Below are positions 52,001 through 62,700 of a DNA stretch of 64,000 bases, one piece after another; the first letter of the stretch is position 1; each line of letters begins with the position of its first letter. The stretch spans positions 9,555,682-9,619,681 of the forward strand of contig NC_134288.1 of NCBI RefSeq assembly GCF_949628215.1. Reading direction: 5' to 3'. The translations under genes and the position numbers were made by a program. The notes beneath the pieces are model-generated. The model had not been told where the DNA came from. It ran no database searches and saw only the letters and a list, made by a program, of their open reading frames with translations. The stretch is from Phalacrocorax aristotelis. Lineage: Eukaryota > Chordata > Aves > Suliformes > Phalacrocoracidae.

Positions 52001-52804
52001 AGAGGCTGGTTTGCAATGGTAAATCCTCCTCCTTCCACTCTGCCTTCTCCCTCATCCACACATTATTGTGTTTGCTCACTTCAGTGTCTCAGAAAGCTCC
52101 AATATTACCAGAACAGCTTATATGCATCTTCCCCTGGCAGCTTGCTTGCTTTCTTCTGCTTCAGATCCACCTCCATGCTAACCCTGGGGGTGCAGAACTG
52201 GCATGGGAGAGGCAGCAGAGGCGGGGAAGGACGCGAGCGGCTGCAGAAGAGGGCACGCTAGATTTTCATTTTCAGTCCATAAGTTCACTGGTGAGAATTG
52301 CAGACATGTCATTTCACATAGTCCAGAGACCAGCACCAAATCTGGCAGAGCTGGCAGCTGCTGTGCAAGATCCGGGACCTGGATCTTAGTGAAGGGATCC
52401 CAAACAACCGCTGTATGTATTCACAGATGTGAAGAGAAGGCAGAAGCATGCAGTCAGTGTTTGGAAGGAAGTGGAATGATGCGTTTTCATCACATGAGGA
52501 TGATAAGGTACTTCCCAGTCCATTAAAGAGTGTGTTAAACATCTTCAGGAATAAATACCTCTAAATCAACTTGATGAGATAACTCTCATTCAAGAGGCCT
52601 TTCCTTGGCTTGGGAAGACATTTGTTCCCTAATGTTAATTTTTAAGACATTTTGGAACACTAGAAAAGTTCCCTAAATGCACCCTTACACACAGAAGAAA
52701 AGGGAATACTGGCCATACACACACTGAGGCACCGTGACCATAGCTGTTTGAAATACCGATTTAATCTGTGCGATAAAGGCTTGCTCATAGATCTGCATCA
52801 GCAA

Positions 52805-52817
52805 AGCCCTCTAGTGG
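52805..52817 (-). promoter_or_regulatory. CTCF-like motif, reverse orientation
   Basis: The - strand reads CCACTAGAGGGCT, matching the CTCF core except at its next-to-last tested base. It points towards the forward motif at 3315. Confidence 0.4.
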
Positions 52818-54379
52818 AGATGCAGCTTCTGCTGGAAGAAGTGGGCTTTGCCTGATAAATTTAAATTCTCTCCTAAATGACAGACTTTGTCCAGGCAGAA
52901 GCCAGGGAAGCGGGTCTAGCCATCATAACAGCATTCTTTACTACCAAAGATAGTTTAGCAAAACTTTCATCCTTGGCCTTAATGGCTCATGAGATGCAGG
53001 AGGTCAGATGATCAAACCATTTAGCCTGATTTCAGACCCGTGTGAATAGCTTGCTTTCAGTGAAGGTCAACTCATTTTTGTTATTGGAATTAACTCCGAC
53101 GTTCCCAGCTAGTAAAAACTTAAGAGCTTTTATTTCCTATTTTGTAGGTCTTTCGGTATTTTTCCCAGCATAGCTGCATTACAGGTGAGCTTTGTGTTTG
53201 TCAATGCAATGCTCAATGCAAGCAAATAATTTGAGACCCCGACTTGGGCTGGCTGGAATAAATCCCGCCACTGCAGCTTTCATCTTCAAATGTGTGATGC
53301 CAGAGCCATGACTCTGCAGTTTTGGGGAAAATCATGTTATTTTCTGTAAGAAAGGAGGTGTTAAATCAAGTGGCATTGCCCGATTCCAGTGATGCTAGGC
53401 ACGACTGGACCTCTTCAGCTGCTCAGGTGTATTTAATTGCTGCATGCGACTGGTCTGGTCCGTTTTCTTCACTGGTAGCTGTGCACCGGTGCAGAGAAGC
53501 TGGTCCCTTTCCCACTCTGGTCCCTTCCCAGTGATGTTGTGCAGCTTCACTAAGGTCCTGGAGAAGTGGCTGGGGGAGGTTAACAAGTTTATCTCACTCT
53601 CTGTTTGAGTGTGTAGAGCTGTGGTTGTCATGCTAGAGAGGGCTGGGTTGGATCAAGCAGGAGCAGGGCATAGCAGACCAGGTGTGAATGGGGCAGTAGA
53701 AGCCTGCAGCAGGAATGCCTGGGAGGAAGGATGGGTCAGAGACACTTGGCCTGGGGAGCGTGGAGTCCCCTAGGCTGGTGACAGCGACTCCACGGAGCTC
53801 AGCACTGCATGCGCGTGGCAATCGGGTCCCGCACTGACTGGCCCAAGCAAAGCCCATGTGGCTTCCCTGCTCTCTCCATAGCAAGGCTCTTCTGCACTGG
53901 GGCTGATCCACCTGTGGGTGATTAGAACTGATTGCCCTCCACCACGCACACCTACCCGCCAGTGCATGCTATCCAGCAGTGCAGTCTGAGTAGCCTGTTA
54001 AAGCCGAGCTGCTTGAGCCTCTTTCTGGGAACACTGAATGAGTAGTGCCAGAAACCACCTTATCTTTCTTTAATTCATAATTTCTTCCAAGTACCTCCCC
54101 TATCTGGTGAGGAGAGATGCTGCCCATTCCCTGTGCAGTAACCAGCATCAAAGGCAACTTTTCCCAATAGAACTGGAAACAAAGTTTTGGTTCAGGTCCT
54201 GTAAAATGGGGCTAGGAAACATTCCCAGGGGAAAAAGTAGAGCCCTGTACCACATGGTGATGAAAGTATTTTATGTCTATGGAATAGTCTTATGGATCCT
54301 GTTAAATTTATCCCGTACCTGTGGAAAGCTTCACGCTGGTGAGGTTTTCTGCATCATCTCCCAAGCTCAGGTGCTGACC

Positions 54380-54550
54380 TGCCGTATGTTGACTTTGACC
54401 AAGTCACACAAATGGCTGTTTCTTAATTGCCTTCTCCCTTTAAAAAGGGGATAATACCTTAGAGAGACTTCTGAGGTCTCGCTCACTAATAAAGCTCTTC
54501 AAGAGCTTGGATGGCAACTACTTTGAGAGTGCTAACTATTATTAATGATT
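54380..54550 (+). repeat. MIR/CORE-type SINE relic
   Basis: GACTTTGACCAAGTCACAC, then AAAAAGGGGATAATACCTTA, then AATAAAGCTCTTCAAGAGCT and CTAACTATTATTA, in MIR-like order. Confidence 0.5.
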
Positions 54551-55399
54551 TCCGTTATTACAGAAGATGAAGCTGTGTGGTTCAGCTTTTTAACCTTGAA
54601 TCGCATACTTGCTTTTGTTTCCGCTGCTGTTAAACCTGTGTAGGCAGGCTTGTACCTTGCCTGCTTGCACAGACTCCTAAGACCCATATGAGCCTTGTGT
54701 GCGCAGAAGGAGTGTGTGTATCTCTGAGGAGTCGGTTTTACTCATAAAGATGGATTCTGAAAATACGGTATGGCTTGAGAATGGCTAAAAATGGGTTTAT
54801 TGGTGGTTCTCTTTATGGTGACTCAATTCTGATTCGTGTGGCCAAGAGATAAGTTGTGAGGGTCATTGTACATTGCCAGTGTATAACCGGTGTCGGTGCT
54901 GTGGGTTCAGGCTTTGGCAAGAAATGTTAGGGAATATTTGACCATGATTGACCCATCCCTTCAAGCACCCATTCCCTGTACTCCAGAGGAAGGCAAATTC
55001 CATCCACAGAAACAAATCCTTTCCTGCTCCTTTACTTGGCAGTGACTGGCATACCCTGCGAAGTACGGAGCTGTATTTCCTTTCCATCTCTTGGTCTTGG
55101 CTCCTGGGAAAAAAAGAAACCAAAACCTTTTATTCATGCATATGCCAGATGCTAACAACTGCTACTTTTACAGAAGGAGCAAGCAAGATGAAGTGGGAAT
55201 ACAGCCCTCAGCCCACAACAAATCTGGTCTATAATGAAGTTTCCCAAATCTTTACTTTCCTTTTTCCTGACTGTGCCCTGGCTGGCAGATAAGTTAAAAT
55301 ATGTTGTCGATAAAAGCCGTATATCCTCCTTGTGCCATGCGACTGGGGCCCTCCTTTGGCAGCTTTTCTGCAGCGCTGTCCCTCATGCCCCCCTTTTCT

Positions 55400-55620
55400 T
55401 ACTGGCCTCGCCCCTGAGAGACGCACATTTTAATGCTTATTATCCAGTAGGGTTTGACAGTCACGGAGGACCCAATGCAGGAGGTCCCATTTGTTATTTA
55501 ACCTACTTTTCAGAGGCACAAGGACATCAAGTGACTCGCACAAGGTCGTGCATGAGTCAGTGGCATGATGGCCAGATCCTGTCGTCCTGCAGTCCCGTTC
55601 TCACCACTAGATCAGTGTGC
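55400..55620 (-). repeat. MIR-type SINE relic, reverse strand
   Basis: Reads as the antisense of an ancient SINE: TTCAGAGGCACAAGG, AAGTGACTCGCACAAGGTC, GAGTCAGTGGCATGATGG and CACCACTAGATCAGTG, in the expected order. Together these include the tRNA-like head and core. Confidence 0.6.
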
Positions 55621-56010
55621 CCACACTCATCAACACCACAACTATGCAATCAAGCTCCTACAAAGTGCCTTAAATGTAGTTTATTCCTGGGTTTGACAGC
55701 AGCCCTGGTATTCTTGCAGAGCCTTGCCTTAGGAAAATACGACAGACGAGGTTAGGGCATTGTTAGTGGTGCCCTTGGATGCGCCACTGCCTGGTACGCA
55801 GGCAGGCTGTGGTGCAGGGGTCATTACAGCCATGGCATGGCTTTTCTCTGGATCTGCAGCTCAGGCTCTGGTGGCATCCAATGGGACCCTGTCCGGGCAA
55901 GCACAGCCTGGCAGGGAGCCCTAGGTTTTCTGCATGGGCTCTGTGCAAAGGGGCTTGCAGGGACCAGAAGTAATGAACACGTTGCGAGGAGAGAGGGAAG
56001 GAAGCAACTT

Positions 56011-56053
56011 ATAAATAATATATTTGATGTATATTATATATATAATATAATAA
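56011..56053. repeat. TA-rich simple repeat
   Basis: An irregular ATA/TATA run of about 43 bp. Confidence 0.8.
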
Positions 56054-56280
56054 CAGTAGTACTGGTTTATTATGGTGGGATTTTTTTAACATGTAATCCC
56101 GTAAGGCACTTACCCCTGTTCCTGACAACTTGATAAATTATTATTACTAATTCTATATCTAATTGCCAGTTATGTCCCCCTAGATAATTTGAACCCGACA
56201 AATACCCACTAGAAAGTAGCTCGCCACACCGTTTCCCAGAGCTCCCTAGCTGTTTCTGGAGACAGCCCCTCTTCCGCTGG

Positions 56281-56396
56281 TGAGCCCCACTTCTGCCAGC
56301 CTCGTGACCCTGAGCGCTGGCACAAACAATTGCATTTCTGTCGGGCTCATGACCCCACTTGTAATGGCAGTGACCCCCCATGGGGTCAGGACCCCT
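56281..56396. mobile_element. hAT-like element, copy B (truncated)
   Basis: The same orientation and the same 116-bp length as the core of copy A (41945-42060), about 82% identical, with the same ACAAACAATTG and TGACCCCACTTGTAA blocks. Neither terminal repeat is recognisable, so only the core survives. Confidence 0.5.
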
Positions 56397-56463
56397 CCCT
56401 GCACCAGTAACAGCTCCTGCCCAGCAGCTATTGCTGAATTGCTGTTCCTCCCTTGCTCCCTGC

Positions 56464-56576
56464 ACGGACACGGCTGCTTGGCACTAAGTTTGCCAATGTG
56501 AAATTTAGGTTAATCCATTTCCAAAGTGGATTAACCTAACCCATACAAAGGCACTTAGTATAAAATAAGTGTCCAC
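56464..56576. mobile_element. Palindromic element, possible MITE
   Basis: A perfect 13-bp inverted repeat, TTAGGTTAATCCA (56505-56517) and its complement (56527-56539), around a 9-nt loop. The mirror symmetry continues imperfectly outward, with ACTAAGT facing ACTTAGT and GGACAC facing GTGTCC. The whole looks like a small foldback or MITE transposon. It sits just downstream of hAT copy B. Confidence 0.4.
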
Positions 56577-59325
56577 ATGGTGAGGCAGCACAGAATAGTG
56601 ACTGAGCTTCAAACTCGCACCCTGGCTGGTTTGTGTCCCCTGCGAGCTCTCCAAACAGAGGGGCAGGCACCTAGCTCTGACGGGGACATGCTCTCCCAAA
56701 TGGCTTGAAGCTGGTCTAGCTCGAAGCCGAAGGGAGTGCACAGAGTAAACAAAGCCCAGCAATGGGAAGGGGTTAAAAGCCGTCCCTGCTGAGGTCCACA
56801 GCAAGTCTCCTGTTCACCTTAAATGGTCAGGATTTTATTTTAGCTTCAGGGAGGAGCAGCAGCCATTGAGCTCGAAGTGAGCGCAGAGCAGGCCCCCACG
56901 GCTGGGGGCTCACAGCCTGCTGCCCTCCTGGCTGGCTGCTTCCTGTGGGAGCGCGGGAGGCCCCCAGGGCTCTGCTCTCACCCTTCAGCCTCTGGCTCCA
57001 TAGATCAACCTGGAGGAGTTGGAAATGCAATACCGAGTAATACCCATTTTTACCTCCAGCCTCAGATCTTCCCAAGCCACCCCTCCTCCCTTGCATGCTC
57101 TCCCTGGCAGTGAAGTGGTTAAGGCTGGAGTAGAAAACATAATTGGGCATCCGCACTAACAAGCCATAAACATGAATGTGGCAGTTCCCATCCTCGGCTC
57201 TGGCACCGGCCTACCGCAGGCTCTGCCACTGAATCCGTTACACTTGGTTTATTTAATCAAAATTTCCTTCGTAACCACTAAAGAGTGAGAGACATAAAAT
57301 GGGCTGGGGAGAGGGATGCCGAGATGCTGGTGCCCATTGCCACGGGCCCCAACCAGGCGGGAGGTCACTGACCCGCTGTCGTCAGGGCCCTGCCTAGGAG
57401 ATGCCAGGGCACCCCATGCTGCCTGCCCGGAGCCAGCTTGCAGCATCCCCAGCCCAGAGCCAGGTCACAGCATCCCCAGCCGTCTCAGGGACCTGGTGGC
57501 ACGGTGCCTTTCGCAGGGCAGTGCTGGAGGCATGGCTGCGCTCGGTGGGCAGCATTGGTGTCAAGGAGTTGCCCTGAAGAGCTGCTGATTTAACAACAGC
57601 CAGATCCAACGTTCAGACAGAGGCTGCAGCGCTGAGCGATGCTGCTGCTGGCAGAGTGGGGTCTTCTTCTGCTCCCATGGTGTGATAGGGAGAATCATCT
57701 GAAACAAAAGGATTCAGCAGAGGCGGCAGCGCAGGGCCTGGGCACCAGTGCACCCACCCAGCACAGGGGAAGGGGGCTGCGGGGTGCCTAACCGCCGGGG
57801 TCCTGTACCTTGCACCCCGCGCCACGGGCAAACCCCGGTGCTGGGCAGCCCGCAGTTCCCGGGGCCGGACTAAACCGGGCATCCCCGGGCGGGCTGGGGG
57901 TCACAGTGCCGTGCCGGTTGCAGCCCCCCCCCGCCCCCTTCGTGCTGTGTGCCGAGCTGAGGGCCTCCGGATGGGCTGCAGGCCCCCGGGGCCGTGCCGG
58001 GCGGAGGATGCCCGGGCGGGTTGCACCCCCCATGCCGTGCCGTACCGAGCCGTACCGAGCCGTGCCGCCGGCCGTGCATTCTCCCGGCTCTCCAGCAGGC
58101 GCCCAGCCCTGGACATTGTCTCTTCCTCCCGGAGGAAGGGCCCTCCCCGGCCCTCCACAATGTGCTCTTCCAGGCGCGGCTCCCCGCGCCCCCCGCCGCT
58201 CCCGGCCCGGTGCGCCCGCCCCCCGCGGCCCCGCTCCCTTTCCCCCGCCGCCCCCGCCCCCTCCGCCCGCCGCCGGGCCCCGCTCGCCCCCCTCCGCCTC
58301 CCCGGCCTTCCCCCCCCCCCCCGGGAGCCGGGAGTGACGCGCACCGCAGCGCCGGCCCCTCTCCCCGGGCAGCAGCTGGTTGTCAGCCTCTCCGGAGCGC
58401 CGCCAGCCCGGGCCCCCTCCCTCCGTCCGTCCCTCCGTCCGTCCCTTCGTCCCTCCGCCCCGCGCTCCCAGCCGCGCCGCCGGGCTGGCGCAGGCCGGCA
58501 GGCCCCAGGCCCCGCTCCAGGTAGGCGCCCACCCGCGGGGCTCCGGTACCGGGGCGTGGGGGGGGCGTGGGGGGGATGCGCGGGGGTTCCACGGGGGTTC
58601 CACGCGGCCGCGGTGGTGCGGGGGGTGGGTGGGTGGGGGGGGAGTTGGCGGGCGGGGCGGGGCGGGGCAGCGGGCGGGAGGGGGGGGCGGCCACGGGGCC
58701 CTGCCCCAACTCCGGGGGGAGCGGCCGCGCCGCCCCGCTTTCCCCGGGAAGTTGCGGGTCGCCCGCCCGGCTTGGCCGGCGGCGGGGACGGGGCGGCGGG
58801 GCTGGGGTGGGGGAGTGTTTGGGGGGGGGAGGAAGATCGGCTCGTCCTTCCCCGCGGCCGGCGCGGCTCCCCCTTCCCCGGAAGAGCACAAAAGCGCAGA
58901 AGAAAGTGGGAGGAGGCGGCGGCGGCGGGAGCGCTCCGGCCCCATCAATTCCCGGGCACCGGCCCCGCGCCGCCATCGCCGCGCAGCCCGCCCCGGCCCC
59001 GGTCCCGGGCGGGGATTGTGCTGGAAATAGCCGCCTCCCTGGAGGTAAAGCCCTACTTACGTGTCAATCCCCGCCGCACGCTGAGCCCCGTGCGCCAGCT
59101 CCGCACACGCGCGGGCAGGTCTCCATCGCGGGTGTATTTATTTATCTGCGGGCGGGGGGCGGGACGGGGCCGGGGACGCGCTCGCCCGGTTCTCGGTACC
59201 TCGCCGCCGCGGGTAGACATGCGTGGGAACCGCGTCCCACAGGGGAAAACACCGGGGGGCAACGAGGGGACCCCCAGCTGCTGTCCCCGCAGTGCTGCTC
59301 TGCTCGGCCGCCCCATCAAATCAGG

Positions 59326-59347
59326 CCCCCCCCCCCCCCCCCCCCCC
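59326..59347. repeat. 22-base C run
   Basis: An uninterrupted C homopolymer inside the CpG island. It could form i-motif or quadruplex structure and is a likely site of length variation or sequencing error. Confidence 0.95.
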
Positions 59348-59582
59348 GCCCCGCGAAACCCTCTTCCCGGTGCTCGTGGAAGAGCAAAGTGCCCTTTCAC
59401 ACCGCGCGGTTTATGTGTATCAAGACACCACCCCCACCTCGCGTGGAAAAGCAAACGCCTGCCCGGCTGGGAGCAAGTTCAGGTGCTGGGGAGGCGGGTG
59501 CGGGGCACCGGGGAGGAGGGGGGACACGGGGGGACCGGGACCGGGTCGCCCAGTCCCCCCCCCCGGCCCGGCGGCCCCCGCC

Positions 59583-59609
59583 TTCAGCACCTCCCCGGTG
59601 AACAGCAGG
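59583..59609. promoter_or_regulatory. Expanded-spacing REST/RE1-like site
   Basis: The left half-site TTCAGCACC is perfect. The right half, GAACAGCAGG, approximates GGACAGCGCC, with an 8-nt gap in place of 2. Expanded half-site spacing of this kind is a known REST-binding class. The right half is weak. Confidence 0.25.
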
Positions 59610-60782
59610 AACCGGGGGCAGCGGCTGCTGGAAGGGGCTACTGGGGCCGCCTCCATCACCCTGCCCAGCAGCCCTCTGCTTTGGGGCGGTGGGAACACAC
59701 CTCGGGGGGGGTTCTCCTAGAAGAAGAGCTCTTAGAGAAGGGGGAGGGGGAAGGAGGTGATGATCCTCCCTTCCTCTTCCATTTGCCTTTCGTCTTCTAA
59801 ATTAACTCTTTTGCCCATTTTTGGGAACTAACAAATACTCGGTTTTGCCATGTCCCGTAGAAATAATCAGAAATTGCAGAAAATAAGGATGTAAGTGACC
59901 TGACAAAGAGCGCTGGGGATGTTCTGTTTGGTGTGTGAATTGCACACACGAGTAGGCAGCACAGTCACAGCTCGCTGCCACCACAGCCAGTGTACACCCT
60001 TGTGCTTTAAGGCTTCTCGGGCTCTTTGAAGCAATGACCACCACAGTATTTGTGGCTGCAGTATCAATCTTTGACCTGAAGTGTTTTATCTTCCATTAGT
60101 AAGCCTTTCTCTGCACTGAACTGGTTAAGTTAGGGTCAAATCTGGTTCAATACCTTCTTGGCATGCTCAGAGGGCCGGGTTTAAACAGTTGCTGAGACGG
60201 AGATGAGGCTGCCTTCCTGAGAGCTTGTCCCTGAGCGCCGTGCTGCTGCCATGGCTGGCAGTGCTCTGCCCCGTGCCGGGGCTGGCAGGTCTGGGGGCTG
60301 CCTGTGCCGGGCAGGTTGTGGCTGGCACAGCAGTGGAGCAGCTCCGGGGGGCTGGCGGTCACGCATTGCCTTTTGTTGACTCTAAAAACACGACTGCTTC
60401 TGGTGGGAAGCTGAGCGTGGCTGCGTGCTGGGGAGGTTGCATGGCACGCAGCCTCGGTTCCTGCTCCACCAAAGGAAATCCCATTGGGATAGTAGGCTGT
60501 GGCATGAAAGGACATGTTTTAAAATAAAAGGACTCAAAGAGAGAAAATAAACCATCCTGAGACTCAGAGCCTGGAATATTAAGCGTGAGGCACAGTGTGT
60601 AAATGACTGGAGAGAGACTTGCAAGGCAGTCCCTGAGAAACTGAGCCTGGCTGTAAAATAAGCAGGTTACCGATAGCCTTGCATATATTTACAAGATACG
60701 GTTATAAGAGTAGCTTCCCCCTGCCCTGCTCCAGCCTGTACTATGGGAGGTTGGTTTCCAGGAGGGAGAGCCGCTGGTGAAG

Positions 60783-60960
60783 AAACATTGCCTAGCAGTT
60801 AAAGCCTTGCAGTCCGGAGGTCTCGATTGTGTTCCTGGATCTGCCAGCGACTCACTGTGTTCTTGGACCAGCCAGGGCAGCTGTCAGTACCCAGGGTTTC
60901 CAGCTATACAATAGGAAGAATACTTTTCTAACTTGGAGGGAAGTTGAGAGGCTCAGCAGA
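60783..60960 (+). repeat. MIR-type SINE relic with head
   Basis: TAGCAGTTAAAGCC, GTGTTCCTGGATCTGCCAGC, GACTCACTGTGTTCTTGGAC and TTTCCAGCTATACAATAGGA follow the head and core of MIR-type SINEs in order. Confidence 0.55.
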
Positions 60961-62639
60961 TGCCTGCACACACGGTGCTCGAAGTTTAGTGAATAGAAAG
61001 TGGGACAGAAATGCAGAGTGTGAGTCCTGCACATGTGAGTGTCTGCCATTGCCAGTTAGCAAATGCTGGCTGCAAGTGTCTGCAGAGCAGCTGTGAATGT
61101 CGGACTGTAGATAAGGAAAGGAGCAAGGATGTTGTTTTCCAAACCCTGCGCAGTGCTGGGAGCCCTGCTCCAATGTTTGGGTGTGGCCTGTGAATGCACC
61201 AGCAGGATCCGACTTCCCCTTGCAGAAGAGGAGCTGTGTGCACGTTGCCTGACCCTTGATCGCTCAATCCCTTGAACGTTGGAAACAAAGCGATGGGACT
61301 TTACTGTGGGGTGAGGAGATCTCTGGAGATCTGGGAAAGGCAGGAAGGAGGAGGGCGGAAGCAGTGGTGCCGAGGTTCATCTCTGGGCTGGCTGGTTGGG
61401 CTGTCACTTCCATCTGTGCCACGAGTGGCGTGGAACTGGGGAAAAGGCGGCCAGTCCTGAGACAGGCACTAGTAATGGATTGTGTTCTGTTTTCTAATGA
61501 AAGTTTCATTTGAAGTTTGTTTACAGGAAAGAAGAAATTAGCAGAGAGAATTCTCCTGAGAACACAGAGAGGAAAAAGAATGAGCTGCCTGACTTGCAAG
61601 CCAAAAGAGGGTGGAAGGGTAGATTAGATTTACCGTATTGCTCCGAGTTGTAGCTGTTGCTGCTGTTGAGAAACACTTCCATGTTTGGCTGGACAGTGGA
61701 GCCCACTTCGAGGCTGAGCCTTCAGCCAGGTTATTGGCATCCAGGGGAAAATCAGAGCTGCGCACTCAGCTAGAAATTGTGATCCCGCTCTGGTGTCCTG
61801 TGTTTCAACATGGGATGTGTGCTGTGCTGCCATCCCACTGCTCAAACAGACTGAAATGGGGCTGCTCCTGGGCCAGGGCTGGGCAGATGGTGCTCTGGGC
61901 CTTGCTGCCAGGGTCTCCTGTCCCTGGGATTGTCCCTGGCATGAGGACGGCAGTGCCAGCAGTTGCTGCTGGCACTTGATGGGCAGCAGGAGGAGGTCAC
62001 AGTGCTCAGCCTTTGGTCTCTGAGAGGTCCCCTGAGGAGAGAGCTTGCTGGTGGCCTCTGGTGTCCCAGCGAGCAGTGAGGGAGGCAGCCGAGGGTCAGT
62101 GGAGGCTGCCAGAACCACGGTGACCGGGTTGGCCGGAGCCGCACTCAAGGTCGGGGCCTTTCTCTTGCTTTAGGGAGGAGGTGCAAAGGAGCGAGGAGCT
62201 CCCAGGGCACCACAGTGTGGGCAGAGCTGTGGGAGCTGCCCCAAGCCAGCAAGCAGCAGAGATGCTCTCTCGGCAGTTTTCACCACTGGCTTCAGCTGAT
62301 CCCTGTTGCCATGTTCACCCCAATGCCGCCTGCACAGTCGGCTTTGCATTCCCTCGAGGTGGGCTGTGCTGTGGGGGCTGTGTGCTGTCAGGAAGCTTGT
62401 CCTGTTGGTGTTTTGGCCAAGGGTATTAGTGCTGGAAGGCAGCAGGCCCTGGTTGGAAAGCAAGGGGTGACAGGGTCGCCTGGCAGGGTCCCACAGCAGC
62501 CTGCATTTTCTGCTGGTGGCTGGATTCTGGACTCATGAACTTGCAATGGACTTGTCTGACTTGAGACATTTATAGCTTATCAGTATCTGGTTTGATACAC
62601 AGAGTATTTCTAATAATAGGCGAATGTTGTTGCACCTCG

Positions 62640-62700
62640 AGAGAATTGTACACATTTATAAAGCACTTTACATAGCATGTGCATGCGAGGCATCCTTCAC
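62640..62700. repeat. Possible short SINE fragment
   Basis: CATTTATAAAGCACTTTACAT resembles the segment found near the 3' end of amniote SINEs, on the antisense strand. Too short to be sure. Confidence 0.25.

Larger units (their letters stand above)
57800..59650 (+). promoter_or_regulatory. Intragenic CpG island, possible short-isoform promoter
   Basis: A large CpG-dense block with tandem GC boxes (58651-58668) and repeated CCGTCCCT units (about 58420-58460). It has two good + strand donors: CTCCAG/GTAGGC (exon ending 58520) and CTGGAG/GTAAAG (exon ending 59044). The frame leading into the first donor in the phase needed by exon 5 has a stop and no ATG, so a first exon here would be non-coding. 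That fits the known short NOL4L isoform, which starts translation inside the next exon. Confidence 0.6.

Noticed and set aside
57911..59800. A 629-codon + strand frame and a 386-codon - strand frame in the right-hand CpG island
   Set aside because: Both are low-complexity, overlap on opposite strands, and follow from G+C content above 70%. The + frame crosses the donor at 58520.
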